Positions 33,300 to 45,715 of a stretch of 64,000 nucleotides of DNA are shown in pieces. The position numbers and the translations under genes were made by a program. Each line of letters starts with the position of its first letter. Positions within the stretch are counted from its first letter, which is position 1. The DNA lies in NCBI GenBank assembly GCA_036785705.1, contig JAWUZG010000138.1:2542501-2606500 (forward strand), read 5' to 3'. This stretch comes from Acanthornis magna. Taxonomy: Eukaryota; Chordata; Aves; Passeriformes; Acanthizidae. Below the pieces are notes generated by a model. It made no database searches. It was not told the DNA's origin and was given only the letters and a program-made list of their open reading frames with translations.

Positions 33300-33692
33300 T
33301 AAAATAGAACCATGGAATCATAGAAACATAGAATCATGGAATCACAGAATCACAGAGTCATAGAATCATGGAATCATAGAGTCATAGAATCATGGAATCA
33401 TGGAACCATAGTCATAGAGTCATAGAATCATGGAATCACAGAACCATAAAATCACAGAATCATAGAATCATAAAATCATAGAGTCATGGAGTCATAGAAT
33501 CATAGAATCATAGTCATAGAATCATAGAGTCATAGAACCATAAAATCACAGAGTCATAAAATCATAGAATCACAGAGTCATAGAATCATAGAGTCATAGA
33601 GTCATAGAATCGTGGAATGATAAAACCATAGAAACATGGAATCATAGAAACATGGAATCATGGAATCACAGAATAATAGAATCACAGAATCA
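33300..33692 (-). repeat. expanded CR1 3'-terminal microsatellite
   Basis: About 390 bp of TCATAGAATCA / TCACAGAATCA / TCATGGAATCA variants, an 8-bp-type repeat with shifts. It matches the reverse complement of the ATTCTATG repeats that end CR1 elements and directly abuts the 3' end of the minus-strand CR1 copy at 33693. Avian CR1 tails usually carry only a few copies; dozens are present here. Confidence 0.93.
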
Positions 33693-33950
33693 TGAAATGG
33701 GTTGTGTTGGAAAGGACCTTAAAGCCCATCCCATCCCACCCCCTGCCATGGCAGGGACACCTCCCACTGTCCCAGGCTGCTCCAAGCCCCAGTGCCCAAC
33801 CTGGCCTTGGACACTGCCAGGGATCCAGGGGCAGCCACAGCTTCTCTGGGCACCTCTGCCAGGGCCTCTCTACTCTCATAAAGAAGAATTCCTCTCTGAC
33901 ATCCAATCTAAACCTCCTCTGAGTTACTCTAAACTTGTCTTTTTCTAATC
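33693..33950 (-). mobile_element. CR1 LINE with long 3' tail
   Basis: Reverse-oriented CR1 3' end (AATGGGTTGTGTTGGAAAGG), then the shared core to 'ggcacctctgccagggcctc' and 'ctcataaagaagaattcctc'. It fades near 33950. The element is short (about 260 bp) compared with its roughly 390-bp tail. Confidence 0.92.
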
Positions 33951-34386
33951 GTGGGCAGCTCTACACATGATTTCGGTTGTGTCCTGTCAGGAAAAACTCT
34001 GGTAGAGTTTCTTGGTAGCAAACTCCTCTGAAGGTGTGATGGTGGCTCGGTACCACCCCGCAGTGCCAGGAAGGATGCCCAGGTCAGTGGTGATCAAAGC
34101 TTTGGCAGCTCTGTGAGCCAGGCCCTGGGCAGGGTGTCCTGGCAGGGATGTGACAGGAGTGAGCCTGGCCCTTGCCAGCCAGGCTGGGACATGCCATTGC
34201 CACCCCTTGCATGCAGCCTGTTCCCTGGCAGTGAGCACTGCAATATCTCCCTCTCCTGCTGCTCCAAACCAGAGCTCAGCAGGCCTTTTAATCTGAACAA
34301 CCACTGCAAGGGAGAGAGGTTTAACCCCTGAGTCTGCAGCTCTGACCGTGGTGAGCAGCACAAACCTCTCAGGCTGGGGCAGGACC
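33951..34386. other. unique sequence, no gene seen
   Basis: No recognisable feature. Confidence 0.4.
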
Positions 34387-34552
34387 TGCAGGACCCTGTG
34401 CCCCTGGGCAGGACAAAGCTGTGTCCAGCTGCCCATGGCCCTCACAGGACAGAGCTGTGTCCAGCTGCCCATGGCTCTGACCCTCACAGGACAGAGCTGT
34501 GTCCATCTGCCCATGGCCCTCACTGGACAGAGCTGTGCCCAGCTGCCCTCCA
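34387..34552. repeat. tandem repeat, about four units of 36-45 bp
   Basis: Units contain GGACAGAGCTGTGTCCAGCT followed by GCCCATGGCCCTCACA; one unit has an extra nine bases (CTCTGACCC-like). The GGACAGAGCTGTGTCC part is close to palindromic. Frames on both strands yield repeats (for example QSCVQLPMAL) and are artefacts. Confidence 0.88.
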
Positions 34553-37538
34553 GGGCTGGTTTTGCTCCCTTCCCTGGCAGCCAGCAAAGAGCCTTCAGGG
34601 CAGCCACCAGGCCACCTTGCTTTTTGGACTATTTTCTGTTTGGCTGAATTGCTAATGCCAGAGTAATTACTTAGGAAAATTCCTTAATCGAAATCACATT
34701 TGTGGAGGTAGCGAGCAAATAGGTCAAGGAGAGCAACGTGCCTTAGGAGCAGGAGCTGCTTCCCTGAGCTGCCACAGAGCTGGAGCCCTGCAGGGCCCTG
34801 GGCAGGGGCAGGGCAGGGCTGTGCTCCAGGGCCTGTTTGCAGGGCAGACATTCAGCTCAGGCTGCCCTTTGGGGTGATCTGTGCCCTGGGGAGGCTGCAA
34901 ACACCTCCCAGGGGTTGTCTGCCCTGATTCTGAGTGCTCCAAGCCACTCACCCTCCCAGGAGCATGTTCCTTTCACAGGAATGCTCTCAGTCTCTGCACG
35001 GACCTGCCCTCAGCAGCCAGAGCTTTAGAGGAAACCTGGCTGACAGAAGCTGCCTTGGGTTCTTGGAAGGGTGAGATCCACCCAAGACTTGGATAGTCCA
35101 AAACGTCGTAAGCACAGAGAAGATTTACTCTGAGATCTCATATTTTAAACAACTAAATGCCAAGATGAAGCAGGTGCTGCCGAGACCCAAAAGCTGTGCT
35201 CGGAGCTGAGCTGGCCAAGGGACAGCTTGCTGGCCTCCCTCTGGCTGGCCTTGGAAATCTTCTCACCAGGCTGTGATCCTCACACAGTCCCTGCTGTCAG
35301 CCTCAGCTGTGGGAGTTTGGGACAAGTGCACATCACACACAACCTTTGGCACCTCCCTGCGCATCTTTGCTAGATCATTCAGGAATGCACTGAGGAGCCA
35401 CGGCCCAAAACAGATCCTGCAGGACTCTGCTCACCCATCCCCTGCCAGACCCGACTGTTTGTTCTCATCCATTGCCTCCTGCCTTTTAATTTGGTATCAG
35501 TTCTTGAGCAGACTATCCTCTCAGCCCATGCTGCTCTCCAGCACTGTTGATGAAAGACCTTGTTGGCAATTCCCAAAGAAAAATGACTGTGCTGCCTCGA
35601 CAGCATCACTGCATCCCCACAGCAGCCAGGCCCTCAATGAGCCCTCCTTCCCAAAGCCATCCTGCCTCTCCCTCTTCATTTTATTGCCATCCCTCACGGT
35701 GCCTCTGCTCCAGCAGCTCATCTTTCACCATCTCTAGAGCCTTCCTCAAGGTGAGTGTCACCAACTTCACTCACAGAGGCTGATGGAATGGGTGGGCTGA
35801 GCTCAGGGTAACTCGGCAGCTCCTCTCTCAAACCCCTCCACTGAATATTGTCCAGTCCAGGTTACTTTTTACCATTTCATTGATAAGATTTTATACAAAA
35901 CTTCATTGCTTCTTCAGTTTCAGGGAGCTCATCAGGAACAGCCCCTTCACTGCACAGAAATCTCCTGTCCTCCCCCTCCACAGGGATTAACAGTGCAAAG
36001 ATTAAAAAGTTGGGGGTTTGTCTTCCCTGAACACCCTCACGTTCTGAAGACACACTTTGCCATCATTTTTGAGCAATCTCTGCCTAAAAGATTTCTCTCC
36101 TTTAGATCAAGACATCAGATTACACACAAAAAATACATTTTTTCTGTTGCAAAATCTCCTTTCATCTTGAGATGATTCTCTGGATGAACCTCAACAGAGG
36201 AGATTCCTGAAGCACATCTGGGAGAGAGAGCTCAGCTTTGTCCAAAAAACTCCAGGCAATTCCAGATTTGAGCCTCTGCAACTCTGATAGTAGAAAGGAA
36301 TTTTGTTGTTTGTATGGTTATTTTTAAATGTTTCTTTAGCTGTGATAAAGGAATTGGCTAAAATTACCAACAGAAAACCAACAGCAAAAGCAAAAAATCT
36401 CCCAGACCTACGGAAGGCAGAAATTCCATAGCACATGCTTCCTGCTGGGAGAGAAGGAAAATTGATTCCTTCTCAGCAAATCAGTTTTCCTGGAAAAAAG
36501 TAAAAGGAAAAAGGAAACTGGAACGAAAACTGATTCCAGCCCAAACTGAGGTTAGCCCTGGTCTTTAATGCTTTGCTGGAAAGCACAGGAACACTCCCGT
36601 GGGACCTGATGTCTATTCCGAGTTTAGCCTTGTCCTGGAGAGGATCCCCATCCTCCAAAAACGTCTGGACTTTGTCCTGCATCTCTGCCCACCCTGAGCT
36701 GAGGCAGCATCTCTCAGAGAGGCACCTCCATGGCAAGAGATCAGTGCCAGGATGAAAGGAGTCACCCTCTGAACACTGCTGCTGTCCCCAAACTGAACAC
36801 AGAGTCCCCAAGGCGTGAGCTTGGCCCCAGCACCACACCAGTGCCACCCTGAGCCCCTGGCACACAGCAGGGTGGCACTGGAGACCCCAGGAGCACGGAG
36901 GGGGTGGGATGGGGGACCTGGGAGGGTCAGCGTGGCCCTGGGTGCCCTCGGGAGCAGGGCAGAGGAGTTGTTGCTAATTACAAGTGCCCCAGCAAAGCCC
37001 TGATTGAAGAAGGGCAGTGCAATTAAGGCTCATAAACATTTCAGGAGCGTAAATCAGGAGCAGGCTGGCAGCAGCCAGTGAAGCATTAATGGCCTGACAG
37101 CTGCTCCAAAGTAAATATTTCATCAGCTCCACCAAGTATCACTCTGACAATTATGTTAAAGGGATGTTCACAGGTGTCACCTGCGACTGAACACGAGGCT
37201 GGGGCTGTGTCTGTGCCAGCAGAGTCCCCATGGAGTGAGTGGCCAGTGGGCACCTGCCAGCTCCTGAGGAGAGCCCGGACACACAGGAGGTGTGAGAGCA
37301 GCAGCACAGCCCCGAGGGGAGAGCAGGAGCTCACGGAGCAGAATTTGTGCTTGTGGGGAGAACTGAGTGCTCCTTGAACTGCCAAGGCCTCACTGAGCAC
37401 CACGCGCAGGAAAGCAGCTCCTTGGGGAGTGTGGATTGAGCATCTTGGAGATCTTTTCCAATGTTAATTCCATGGTTCACTTTGAACTCATGAATGCTGA
37501 AGAAGCCCAAACATGGGAGGACCAAATGTCTCAAGATC
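34553..37538. other. unique sequence; weak old-repeat signal at 35380-35720
   Basis: Mostly unique. At about 35380-35720 phrases such as 'tcattcaggaatgcactgagg...gatcctgcaggactctg' and a later 'gtatcagttcttgagcagac' resemble the interior of old vertebrate LINE (CR1/L3-like) copies in reverse orientation, but too diverged to be sure. AT-rich, conserved-looking patches occur near 34630-34720, 36000-36470 and 37020-37160. No exon found. Confidence 0.35.
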
Positions 37539-37640
37539 TTTGGGTTCTTCTGCAGGGAAGGAACCAGAAACTTTGGGTTCTTCTGCAGAGAAGGAACCAG
37601 AAACTTTGGGTTCTTCTGCAGAGAAGGAACCAGAAACTTT
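37539..37640. repeat. 33-bp tandem repeat, three palindromic units
   Basis: Three units of 33 bp, with GGTTC at 37543, 37576 and 37609. In each, GGTTC and GAACC flank TTCT, CTGCAG and AGAA, giving a near-perfect palindrome of about 23 bp. Frames give repeats (VLLQ-RRNQKLW) that are artefacts. Confidence 0.93.
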
Positions 37641-38321
37641 GTCCTTCTGGCTACTGAACTGCACAACTTGAAAGGAAGAAGGTCCTGATGGCATTTTCAG
37701 TTCTCACTCCTCTGTGCTGGTCACTGGCACTGCTGCCCAAGCCCTGCCCTGACTCAGGAATTTGCATTCCATGCTCTCCACTCATATTGCCCCTGAGCCT
37801 GAGGGTGCTCAGCATGGTCCTCACCCCACAAGGTCCCAGCTGAGGTTTCTGGCGATCCTGCACAAAATGTTGATATTTTTGCAATGCATCCATTAAAAAT
37901 CATAGAAACAGAGACGGGCAGAAGTGTCACAATGGCACAAGGGAAGCAGCAGTGAAATGAATGCACCAAGAATAGAGAGGATGGAGAAGAAATGTGATGA
38001 GATACACACTACCAGAAGTGTGCCAGGGCTGGGAAGTCAGGCGGTACGGTCAGGAGGGGCTGAAAGAAATGGTTTTGCCAGAAATGGTTTTTGGTTAAAA
38101 GCGAGCAGAACTTGAATTCTGGTGTGGGATCTGCACCTGGGTACTGCAGGAACCACAGAAAGGCTGGAGCAGGAACACTGCTGGGAAATAACACTGGGTG
38201 CTCTTCAGGAGAGGCAGAAAGGAAGGTGTGAGTGGCACTGAGTGCTGGGAGTAGAGAGAGAAAGCTCAATTTTCTAAGGAAAAAACCCAAATAAGTTAAA
38301 AACATTAGCCCAGATTAACAA

Positions 38322-38356
<35 letters not shown>

Positions 38357-39734
38357 ATATTGCTCCAAATCCATGGAGGAAAGAGCCTTGGAGACGGCGT
38401 TGGCACGAGGCTACCACAGGACCTGCTGCTTGCTGTGAACCTGCCCAGTGGGACACAGGTTCCAGCTGAAATCTGTGTCATGTCCGCAGCCATCCACCAC
38501 TGAGAACTTCATCGCTGGGGGACAGTTTGGCTTCCACCCCCAGGCCAAAGAAACACCAAGGAATAACAGGAAAGCCCTGCTGTTTCTGCCTGTAGCAGCT
38601 GACAAATCCCTGCAGCAGCTGGGGGCCCACCAGAGCTTGTGCTGCCTGGGACTGCAGAACTTCGAAAGAGGCTGCAGCCAGAACCAAGGTGTAACTTGAC
38701 TTCAGAGGACAAGAATAAAGACGAGAGACAGTCTTAGACACCAAAGGACTAAAGGGCTCAGACAAACCTGGAATTTCTTCCAATCTGGGGGCTAAAGTTA
38801 CCCAACCGAACCGAACTGAAGGTCATGGCTGTGTCAAACGCTGCAGGATGCTCTCCAAACCCACGGTCTGTCCCTGTTTTAGATGTGTGACATTTTGCTC
38901 ATGAAAACAGCCCAGGATGTTGGGGGAAGCAGCTGTTCCTTGGCTGGGAGGTTGCACTGTGTCTGTGGGAGGCTTTGCTGTCCCTGCCCTGTCCCTGCAC
39001 ACAGGAGCAGGGGGAGTTTCCTGGGCTGGCCCTGCACAGCCCAGCCCCAGCAGGGCTTTGGGGGGCTCCTGCTGCCCTCCCCAGCCGTGGGCACACAGAG
39101 CTGCTCTGCTTTTGTGCCACTCCAGACCTCACAGCCTGGGCATGGTCCAGCCCCAGATCTACCCCATGGGCTGTGTGCCAGGACAGGAGGGCTGGCGCTG
39201 CTCCTCAGGGCTGGCACAGGGCACTGGCCTGGGTCACCGACAGCCTCCTGAGAGACAGGGTGACCTCACAGATGGGCAGTGACGGCCACGGTGCTAGCAC
39301 AACCCCTCCCCTGCATTCCAGAATGTTCCACAGCAGCTCAACCTGTCCTAGCCCCACTCCAGCTCTCCCCTCCACCAGGCAGAGAGCATCCAGCACGGGT
39401 CAGATCCCACACTGATCCTTCGACCCAAATCCTTGGGTGGATAAGTGCACTCAGAACCCTGTCAGGCAAGTGGAGAGCTGAGAGGAGCCGTTCCTCCGGC
39501 TCCTCGTGCTGCCCCATGCCCCAGCACAGGGGCTGAGGACACAGAGCAAAGGACAGCAGGGACAGGAAAGCTGCCCTTCCACCCCAGCTCCTCCAGCTGT
39601 GCCACACCTGCAGCACTCTGGGGTCACTCCTGTGCCTCTCAGATTCACCAAGGAGGAGAAACACAGAGAGAGCAGCCTCAGAGAGAGAGGACTCTGTGCT
39701 GCTGGCTCTGCCAGGGCAGCATGGCTGGGATGCA
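37641..39734. other. unique sequence with an AATA microsatellite
   Basis: Positions about 38320-38359 are (AATA)n, roughly ten units. The rest is unique: AT-rich before 38400 and GC-rich after 38900. No exon or transposon recognised. Confidence 0.5.
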
Positions 39735-40048
39735 GTGAGGGCTGCAGCTCCTCCCGAGGGCAGCTCTGATCTCTGCTCTGGGACAGGGACAGGGAACAGC
39801 TGGAGCTGTGCCAGGGCAGGTCAGGCTGGAGATCAGGGAAAGGTTCTTCCCCAGAGGGTGCTGGGCACTGCCCAGGCTCCCCAGGGAATGGGCACAGCCC
39901 CGAGGCTGCCACAGCTGCAGCAGCGTTTGGACAGTGCTGCCAGGGATGGACAGGGTGGGGTTGTTGGGGTGTCTGTGCAGGGCCAGGGTTGGTCTGGATG
40001 ATCCTGTGGGTCCCTCCAGCTCAGGACATTCTCTGGTTCTGTGCATTC
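39735..40048 (+). mobile_element. CR1 LINE, third subfamily, longer copy
   Basis: Sense fragment with 'gggacagggacagggaacagctgg', 'caggctggagatcagggaaaggttcttcc', 'gtggggttgttggggtgtctgtgcagg' and the end 'acattctctggttctgtgcattcc'. It matches the short copies at 15781, 25056 and 58061 but extends further 5', showing the structure of this subfamily. Confidence 0.83.
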
Positions 40049-41092
40049 CTGCAGTTGGCAGACTTTGGGTAGAAAGCCACGCACTGGAGATTTAATATTA
40101 ATCTCAGTGCTTTTGGGAGGGACCACTCTGAGCCCGGGGGCAGAGCTCTGCACTGGCAGTGATGGAATTTCTGTGGGGGGGTTCTTTTAGAGAGCAACTC
40201 TTATCCCCAGAAGTGATTTAACACCAGAGACAGAGGCGTTGGCACAGCCGACAAACCAGGGACAGGTCTGGGGAGAGAGCTGTAAAAGGCCAGCCACATA
40301 TTTTAGAATTATTTTCCTGAGGAGGATTTGATGAGATGTGAACTTCATTATTTGCTAATGTTGCAGCACAGAGCCTTGTCCAAAGCCCAGGAGAGTCAGA
40401 AGGAATCTTTCCATTAACTTCACCGATTGTAAGTGAGATTGTGACAGATGTACTCCCTTTCCCTTCCTCCTCAAATATTTTAAATCAAACAGCAAGAGCA
40501 GCTGGATGTGTCCTTTTCTGGAGGAGGGCATCGTTCCTTCTTAGGGCTGCTCATATAAATAACCCCAGGGGAGCCTTTCAGGTGCCCATAACAAGTCAGA
40601 TGGTCTGAGGGTAATAAAGCTTCAGAGAAGGGGAAGTGAGGCAAGAGCCACTAAATTCCCAAAGCACACCCGTGGCTGAAGGGCCAGGAGGAGCAGGGCC
40701 TGCACCAAGGATAAAAGCTGTTTGCAGACAACAATAAAGCCATCCTCAGGCCTTCAGCATGAGCCAAACCTTCCTGCTGTGTGTCAGCCTAGAAAAAAAC
40801 CTTCTGAAAGCCACCAGAAAACACCCTCAGCACATCCCAGAAGGAGGGAATGGCCTGGAGATATGGAGTGTGGAGCAGCTGAGAAATTCAGCAGAGAAAT
40901 TCTGCTGAAAGGAAGGGCAAGGCAGAGACTCAGCCTCAGCTCTTTGGCCGAGCAGAGCCCGAGACCAGCCAGGGAGAGGCACTGGGATGGAGGTGCTGAA
41001 CCAGAACACTAACAGTGGCAGGTTTTCAGAGGCTTCAGGGGGTCTTCTGCTGGGAAATGTTCCCCCTGCCCCAAGGCAGAGCTCTGCGAGGT
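40049..41092. other. unique sequence, no gene seen
   Basis: An AT-richer part at 40300-40640 contains CATATAAATAACC. No exon or repeat recognised. Confidence 0.45.
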
Positions 41093-41148
41093 CTGTGCGA
41101 GCTCCCAGCTGCTGCCAGGCCTGTGCGAGCTCCCAGCTGCTGCCAGGC
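41093..41148. repeat. 28-bp direct duplication
   Basis: CTGTGCGAGCTCCCAGCTGC and the next eight bases occur twice, at 41093 and 41121. The copies are nearly identical, so the duplication is probably recent. Confidence 0.85.
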
Positions 41149-42850
41149 ACTCGTCACACACCTGGGGAATGGCTGACTGGAATTGAACCAGCTCACCTTT
41201 CCAGCACCACCTGCACTCCCACCCACGTGGAAGCTGAGCTGGTTTGCCATGGGAAGGCTGCGAGGGGCACTTGGAGCTTTGCAGAGCCCGTGGCACTGCT
41301 CTCGTGGGGCTGTGGGCAGTGGGCAGCTCGGGAGCTCACTGCTCCAGGCAGCAATGCCAAGAATAAAGCAGGGAACCTTTGTTTCAGTGCATTCTTGTGT
41401 AGTTTTAAAGTAAAAAAACCCAAGTGGGAGCTAAAGGAAGCTGATAGTGATGGAAGCAGGGCATAGATTGAGTTGCAATATCTGGGCAGGGGTCCAGCAA
41501 GAGGGGAAGGGAAGTTTACTGATTCTGGCACGCTCTTAATGGAGCATTGCTTCCAGCTCCTCACCTCTGTTTACACTTCCACGGAGTGTGATAGGATCAG
41601 CAATCAGGAACCAGGAGAGGCTCAGCACGCAGAATGTGCTTATAAAGATTTCATTCTTCACAGTGTCAAAAGCAACTTTCTGGAGGCCAATTTAATTGTT
41701 GTCAATACCAGTTGCAAATTGGCCTTAACATTTTAAATTGATGTTTTCTGTAAACTGCTCTGATTAATGGAAGAAAAAGATTGTGTTTCTGCCTTTCTTC
41801 TGAAGATCTAATGGAGGTAACAAACAATAATTGATCTCTCAAGACACAGAGAGGCAAACAGGGAGAGTCAAACCTGCTACAGAAATGATTTTCCCCATCC
41901 ACAGAAGAATGGCACAGGACAGAACAGCTGATTAGAGCATGGGCTTGGTTGGGTTTGTTCCCTAAGGAAACTCTGAGCAGCTTTAACTAAAGTACCTTAA
42001 CTGCAGGCAGAAGGGGTTTGACTGGAAATTGCCACTGTGATGTCAAATCTGAGCCCTGGAAAATCCCAAACCTGCTGGCCAGAGCCTCAGCCCACATCTC
42101 CCAGTGACTTGAAGAGGCTGAGAGTCAATCCCAGCTGGACATCAAATTTCCAGAGCATCTAAACATGAGTTCCTCTGTGGACTTTCTCACAGGAAACCCT
42201 AAAACCTCTACTGGAGTCTGAGGGACTCAGCTCTGTGGTACCAGCATCCCTCCCTGAGCAGGGCCATCCCTCTCAGCCCTGCTCCTGACTGCACTCCCAC
42301 ATCTCAGCATCTCACCTCCTCCTCCTGAGCTGATTTTGCCGGTGAATGAGCTAAACCAGCTGATGGAGGAATGTGAGAGCTCCAGAGCCAGGAGAGAGGA
42401 GTGGCCATGGCAGAGGTGTGAGAGGGAGGGGATGGAGCCCTCAGTTCCATCACTGCTGTGGCTCAGGCTCCTGGGAAACTAGAGCTTGGGGTGTGACACT
42501 CCAGGACAGGACAAGGGCATGGCCTGACCTCCCCCCTATTAGGTGTTCTGGTCCAGAACTGTTCCCATTTCTGCTGCTGCGTGCTTTGAGAACATTTCTC
42601 TGCCATTGCCAATCCCACTGTACAGACCCAGGAACTGGGAAAGCTGCCAAATGTATCAGGTTGGACCTCCTACACACACAGAGCCTCCATCCTCCCTAAC
42701 TCCATCCCACTGCTCCCTGCCAGGGTTCCTGGGACTCCTGCATCCATCCGTCCCACTTCCCAGGATCCATTATCCCATCAGCCCAGGATCTGCTCCTAAA
42801 CCCAGCAGCTGTTACCAATACCAGGCAGACAGTGGTAGGACAATGGAACT
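41149..42850. other. unique sequence with an AT-rich patch
   Basis: Positions 41560-41990 are AT-rich and repeat-free, resembling conserved noncoding DNA. No exon or transposon recognised. Confidence 0.45.
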
Positions 42851-43098
42851 GTTTTAAACTGGAATAGGCGTGATTTAGACTGGATATCAGGGAGAAATTC
42901 TTCCTGTGAGGGTGGGCAGGCCCTGGCACAGGTGCCCAGAGAAGCTGTGGCTGCCCCTGGATCCCTGGCAGTGTCCAAGGCCAGGTTGGACAGGGCTTGG
43001 AGCAGCCTGGGACAGTGGGAGGTGTCCCTACCATGGCAGGGGTGGCACTGGATGATATTTAAGGTCCCTGCCCACCCAGGCCACCCTGGGATGCTGTG
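42851..43098 (+). mobile_element. CR1 LINE, 5'-truncated copy
   Basis: Sense 3' terminal CR1 from 'actggaataggcgtgatttagactggatatc' through the shared core to 'caccctgggatgctgtgg'. A small deletion removes CATTGGG from 'ggacattggggcttgg'. Confidence 0.92.
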
Positions 43099-44367
43099 GT
43101 GCCAAAGCCCAGTGCTCCCAGTGCTGGGGGTGCAGGGGGCTGGGAGCTGCTGTGGAGCACTTTGGGATCACTCAGAGTGTCCCCAGAGTCCCTCAGTCCC
43201 TTCAACGTGTTGGGTACAGCCTGCACAGGATTCCCTGATTTTTTTCCACATCAATGCCCCTTCTCCACTGGAGCACTGTGCCAGAAAATCCTGCTTCAGT
43301 GCATTCCACATTATCCCTGTGTTTTGGTGTGGAGCTCTCAGCAGGCTGAGTTGCACAGGGAGGTTTTGTTTCAAAGTAAATCTATCAGCTTAGTCCTCCC
43401 TCCTGCTCACAACTTCCATTAGTCTGGCTTGAAAAAAAAATAAAATAAAATTTTTTTTTAAAAAATGAAGTTGTTGCCATAGTAACCCCCAGTTTGCAGA
43501 TATCGTCCGGCTGATCAGCACTGTGCTGGCCTCGTGGCTCCAGGCCTGCACACTGCCCAAGGAATGCTAAATTCCACCAAAACACTTGGAGCAGGCACCT
43601 GGTGTTTATCCCGTGGCTCTGGATGCGTGGATCCTGTGAGTGTCATTATCCTCTCTGTGTGTACACACTCACACCCTCCGCCTCCTCCTTGTTTCCCCAC
43701 AACAGCCAGACTTTCTGATTTATTTTTTAAATCTTTTTCAGATTTGTCACCGGTTAGCCGCTTTAACACACAAACCCCTGCCATCAGCCACGGCAGATAT
43801 CTGGGTGTGAGACACCAGAGACGACTTCAAATCCTGCTGCTTTTCAGTCCCTGCAAAATTCACCGGGAAATAAATCTGCACTGGGGATATTTTGTTGTCT
43901 TGTTAGTGGGGCAGAGTTTTCCCAGAGGTTCTTTTACACAGATTACCCTAAAACTTTACAGCTCAGGAAAAGGCTCAGGAGAGCAGAATAAACCAATACC
44001 CAGAGGCAGCAGCTGGTGTGGCTGTGGGAGCACAGGCTGTGCCTGGCAGTGCCCCTGGGCAGCCAAACCTCTCACAGATGGGTACCCCCAACCCCTGGCA
44101 GCCTTGGGACAGGGAGGGTGGGTGTCCAAAGCAGCGAGATTAAGAAAAGACGAGCAAAAAAATATTTATCCATTAAACAGATCCGTTTGGAATCAGGATG
44201 ATTAGGCTCTCTGCATTCCAGCTCCTTCTCCTGGCTCTCCAGGCCATCCCTTCTCCTGTGTTTCTGGGCTTTAAAACTGTTTGGGACCAAGTCTTTGCTT
44301 TCCAGTGCATGCTGGGGGAGTACTGACAGCATCCAGCCCTGTGCAGGATAACAGGGCCTACAGGAGT
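43099..44367. other. unique sequence, no gene seen
   Basis: Contains an A/T-rich tract at 43430-43465 (A then T runs). No exon or transposon recognised; the frame at 43534-44205 plus has no support. Confidence 0.45.
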
Positions 44368-44511
44368 GAGGATCCTAAATCCTTAACCCCATAGAGGAGA
44401 GCACCTAGTGTCCAAAGGGAGGATCCTAAATCCTTAACCCCACAGGAGAGAGGACCTGCTGTCCAAAGGGAGGATCCTAAATCCTCCACCCCACAGAGGA
44501 GAGCAGCTCTC
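44368..44511. repeat. 51-bp tandem repeat, about 2.8 units
   Basis: GAGGATCCTAAATCC starts at 44368, 44419 and 44470, an exact 51-bp period. 'ccttaaccccatagaggagag' and 'gtccaaagg' follow in each unit. Confidence 0.92.
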
Positions 44512-45225
44512 CTCTCAGCTCCCCCATCCCAGCAGCACCCAGCTCTCCCCTCTCTGCTGGACTGATCCTCCCCCTTGGCAATGATATTTTCGGTGCCAGG
44601 ACACTGAGTAACTCTTCCCCTCAAAATGTTCTAAGACAGAAACTGACATTTTCGGGTGGCTCAGAAAATGCATTCTTAACCCATTTAGGATGTTCCTGGG
44701 AGGGAAAGCATTGGGGCTTTCCATACCATGGGATGTGCTGGCAGGAAAAGCAGATGGAGTGGCACTGACTTACCCTAGCTCCTACAAATCTTCAAGGATT
44801 CAAAGCTGGTCCTGTTCCTTTCTTTTCAAATGTCAGGGAATGGCAAGGGGAGTATGGAGAAAAGCAAAACCCCATTCCTGGAACACTCCGGGTGTTTTCC
44901 ATGTGGTTTCCCTAATTCTTCACCCACCTGCACCTTAAGTAGTTTCTCACAACAGAGAACAGGGGCTGGAAAACGACCGGGGGATGGTTTTACACCTGCT
45001 TTGTATTCCCCCGAACAGCTGTAAATGACAACACAGACTGCGAACAGCAGGGATTGGAACGCCTTCCACACACATTCCTGCACTGATCCTCGGCAAATTA
45101 ATTCAAATAGTTGCTGGGGATTTGGGGGAGAAGCTCACTAATTCGGTCAATGAAGAAAGGAAGAATTGGAAGCACAGCCCGGCTGATTCGGGGGATGGGA
45201 GAGAGGGGAAAGGATGGGTGAGGGA
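44512..45225. other. unique sequence, no gene seen
   Basis: No recognisable feature. Confidence 0.4.
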
Positions 45226-45715
45226 AAGGTATTGATAACCTGAGGGAATCTGGATCCCATGGGCTTTAGGAAAGGCATGGATAACCTGAGGGAATCTGGA
45301 TCCCCCTGGGAAGGCATGGATAACCTGAGGGAATCTGGATCCCCCGGGCTTTAGGAAAGGCATTGATAACCTGAGGGAATCTGGATCCCATGGGCTTTAG
45401 GGGAAGTATTGATAACCTGAGGGAATCTGGATCCCCCTAGGAAGGCACTGATAACCTGAGGGAATCTGGATCCCCCTGGGAAGGCATTGATAACCTGAGG
45501 GAATCTGGATCTCCCTGGGAAGGCATGGATAACCTGAGGGAATCTGGATCCTGCCGGGCTTTAGGAAAGGCATTGATAACATGAGGGAATCTGGATCCCC
45601 CAGGCTTTAGGGGAAAGCATTGATAACCTGAGGGAATCTGGATCCCATGGGCTTTAGGAAAGGCATGGATAACCTGAGGGAATCTGGATCCCCTCAGGCT
45701 TTAGGGAAGGGCCAG
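45226..45715. repeat. minisatellite with two unit lengths (about 37 and 46 bp)
   Basis: Eleven units share GATAACCTGAGGGAATCTGG followed by ATCCC. The short form continues CCTGGGAAGGCAT; the long form continues GGGCTTTAGGAAAGGCAT. Both forms are interspersed, so the array expanded from a mixed ancestor. Frames across it (for example 45397-45582 minus) are repeat artefacts. Confidence 0.95.

Noticed and set aside
35380..35720. Possible ancient LINE fragment
   Set aside because: Resemblance is limited to short phrases and cannot be told from chance without a repeat-library search, so it was not listed as an element.
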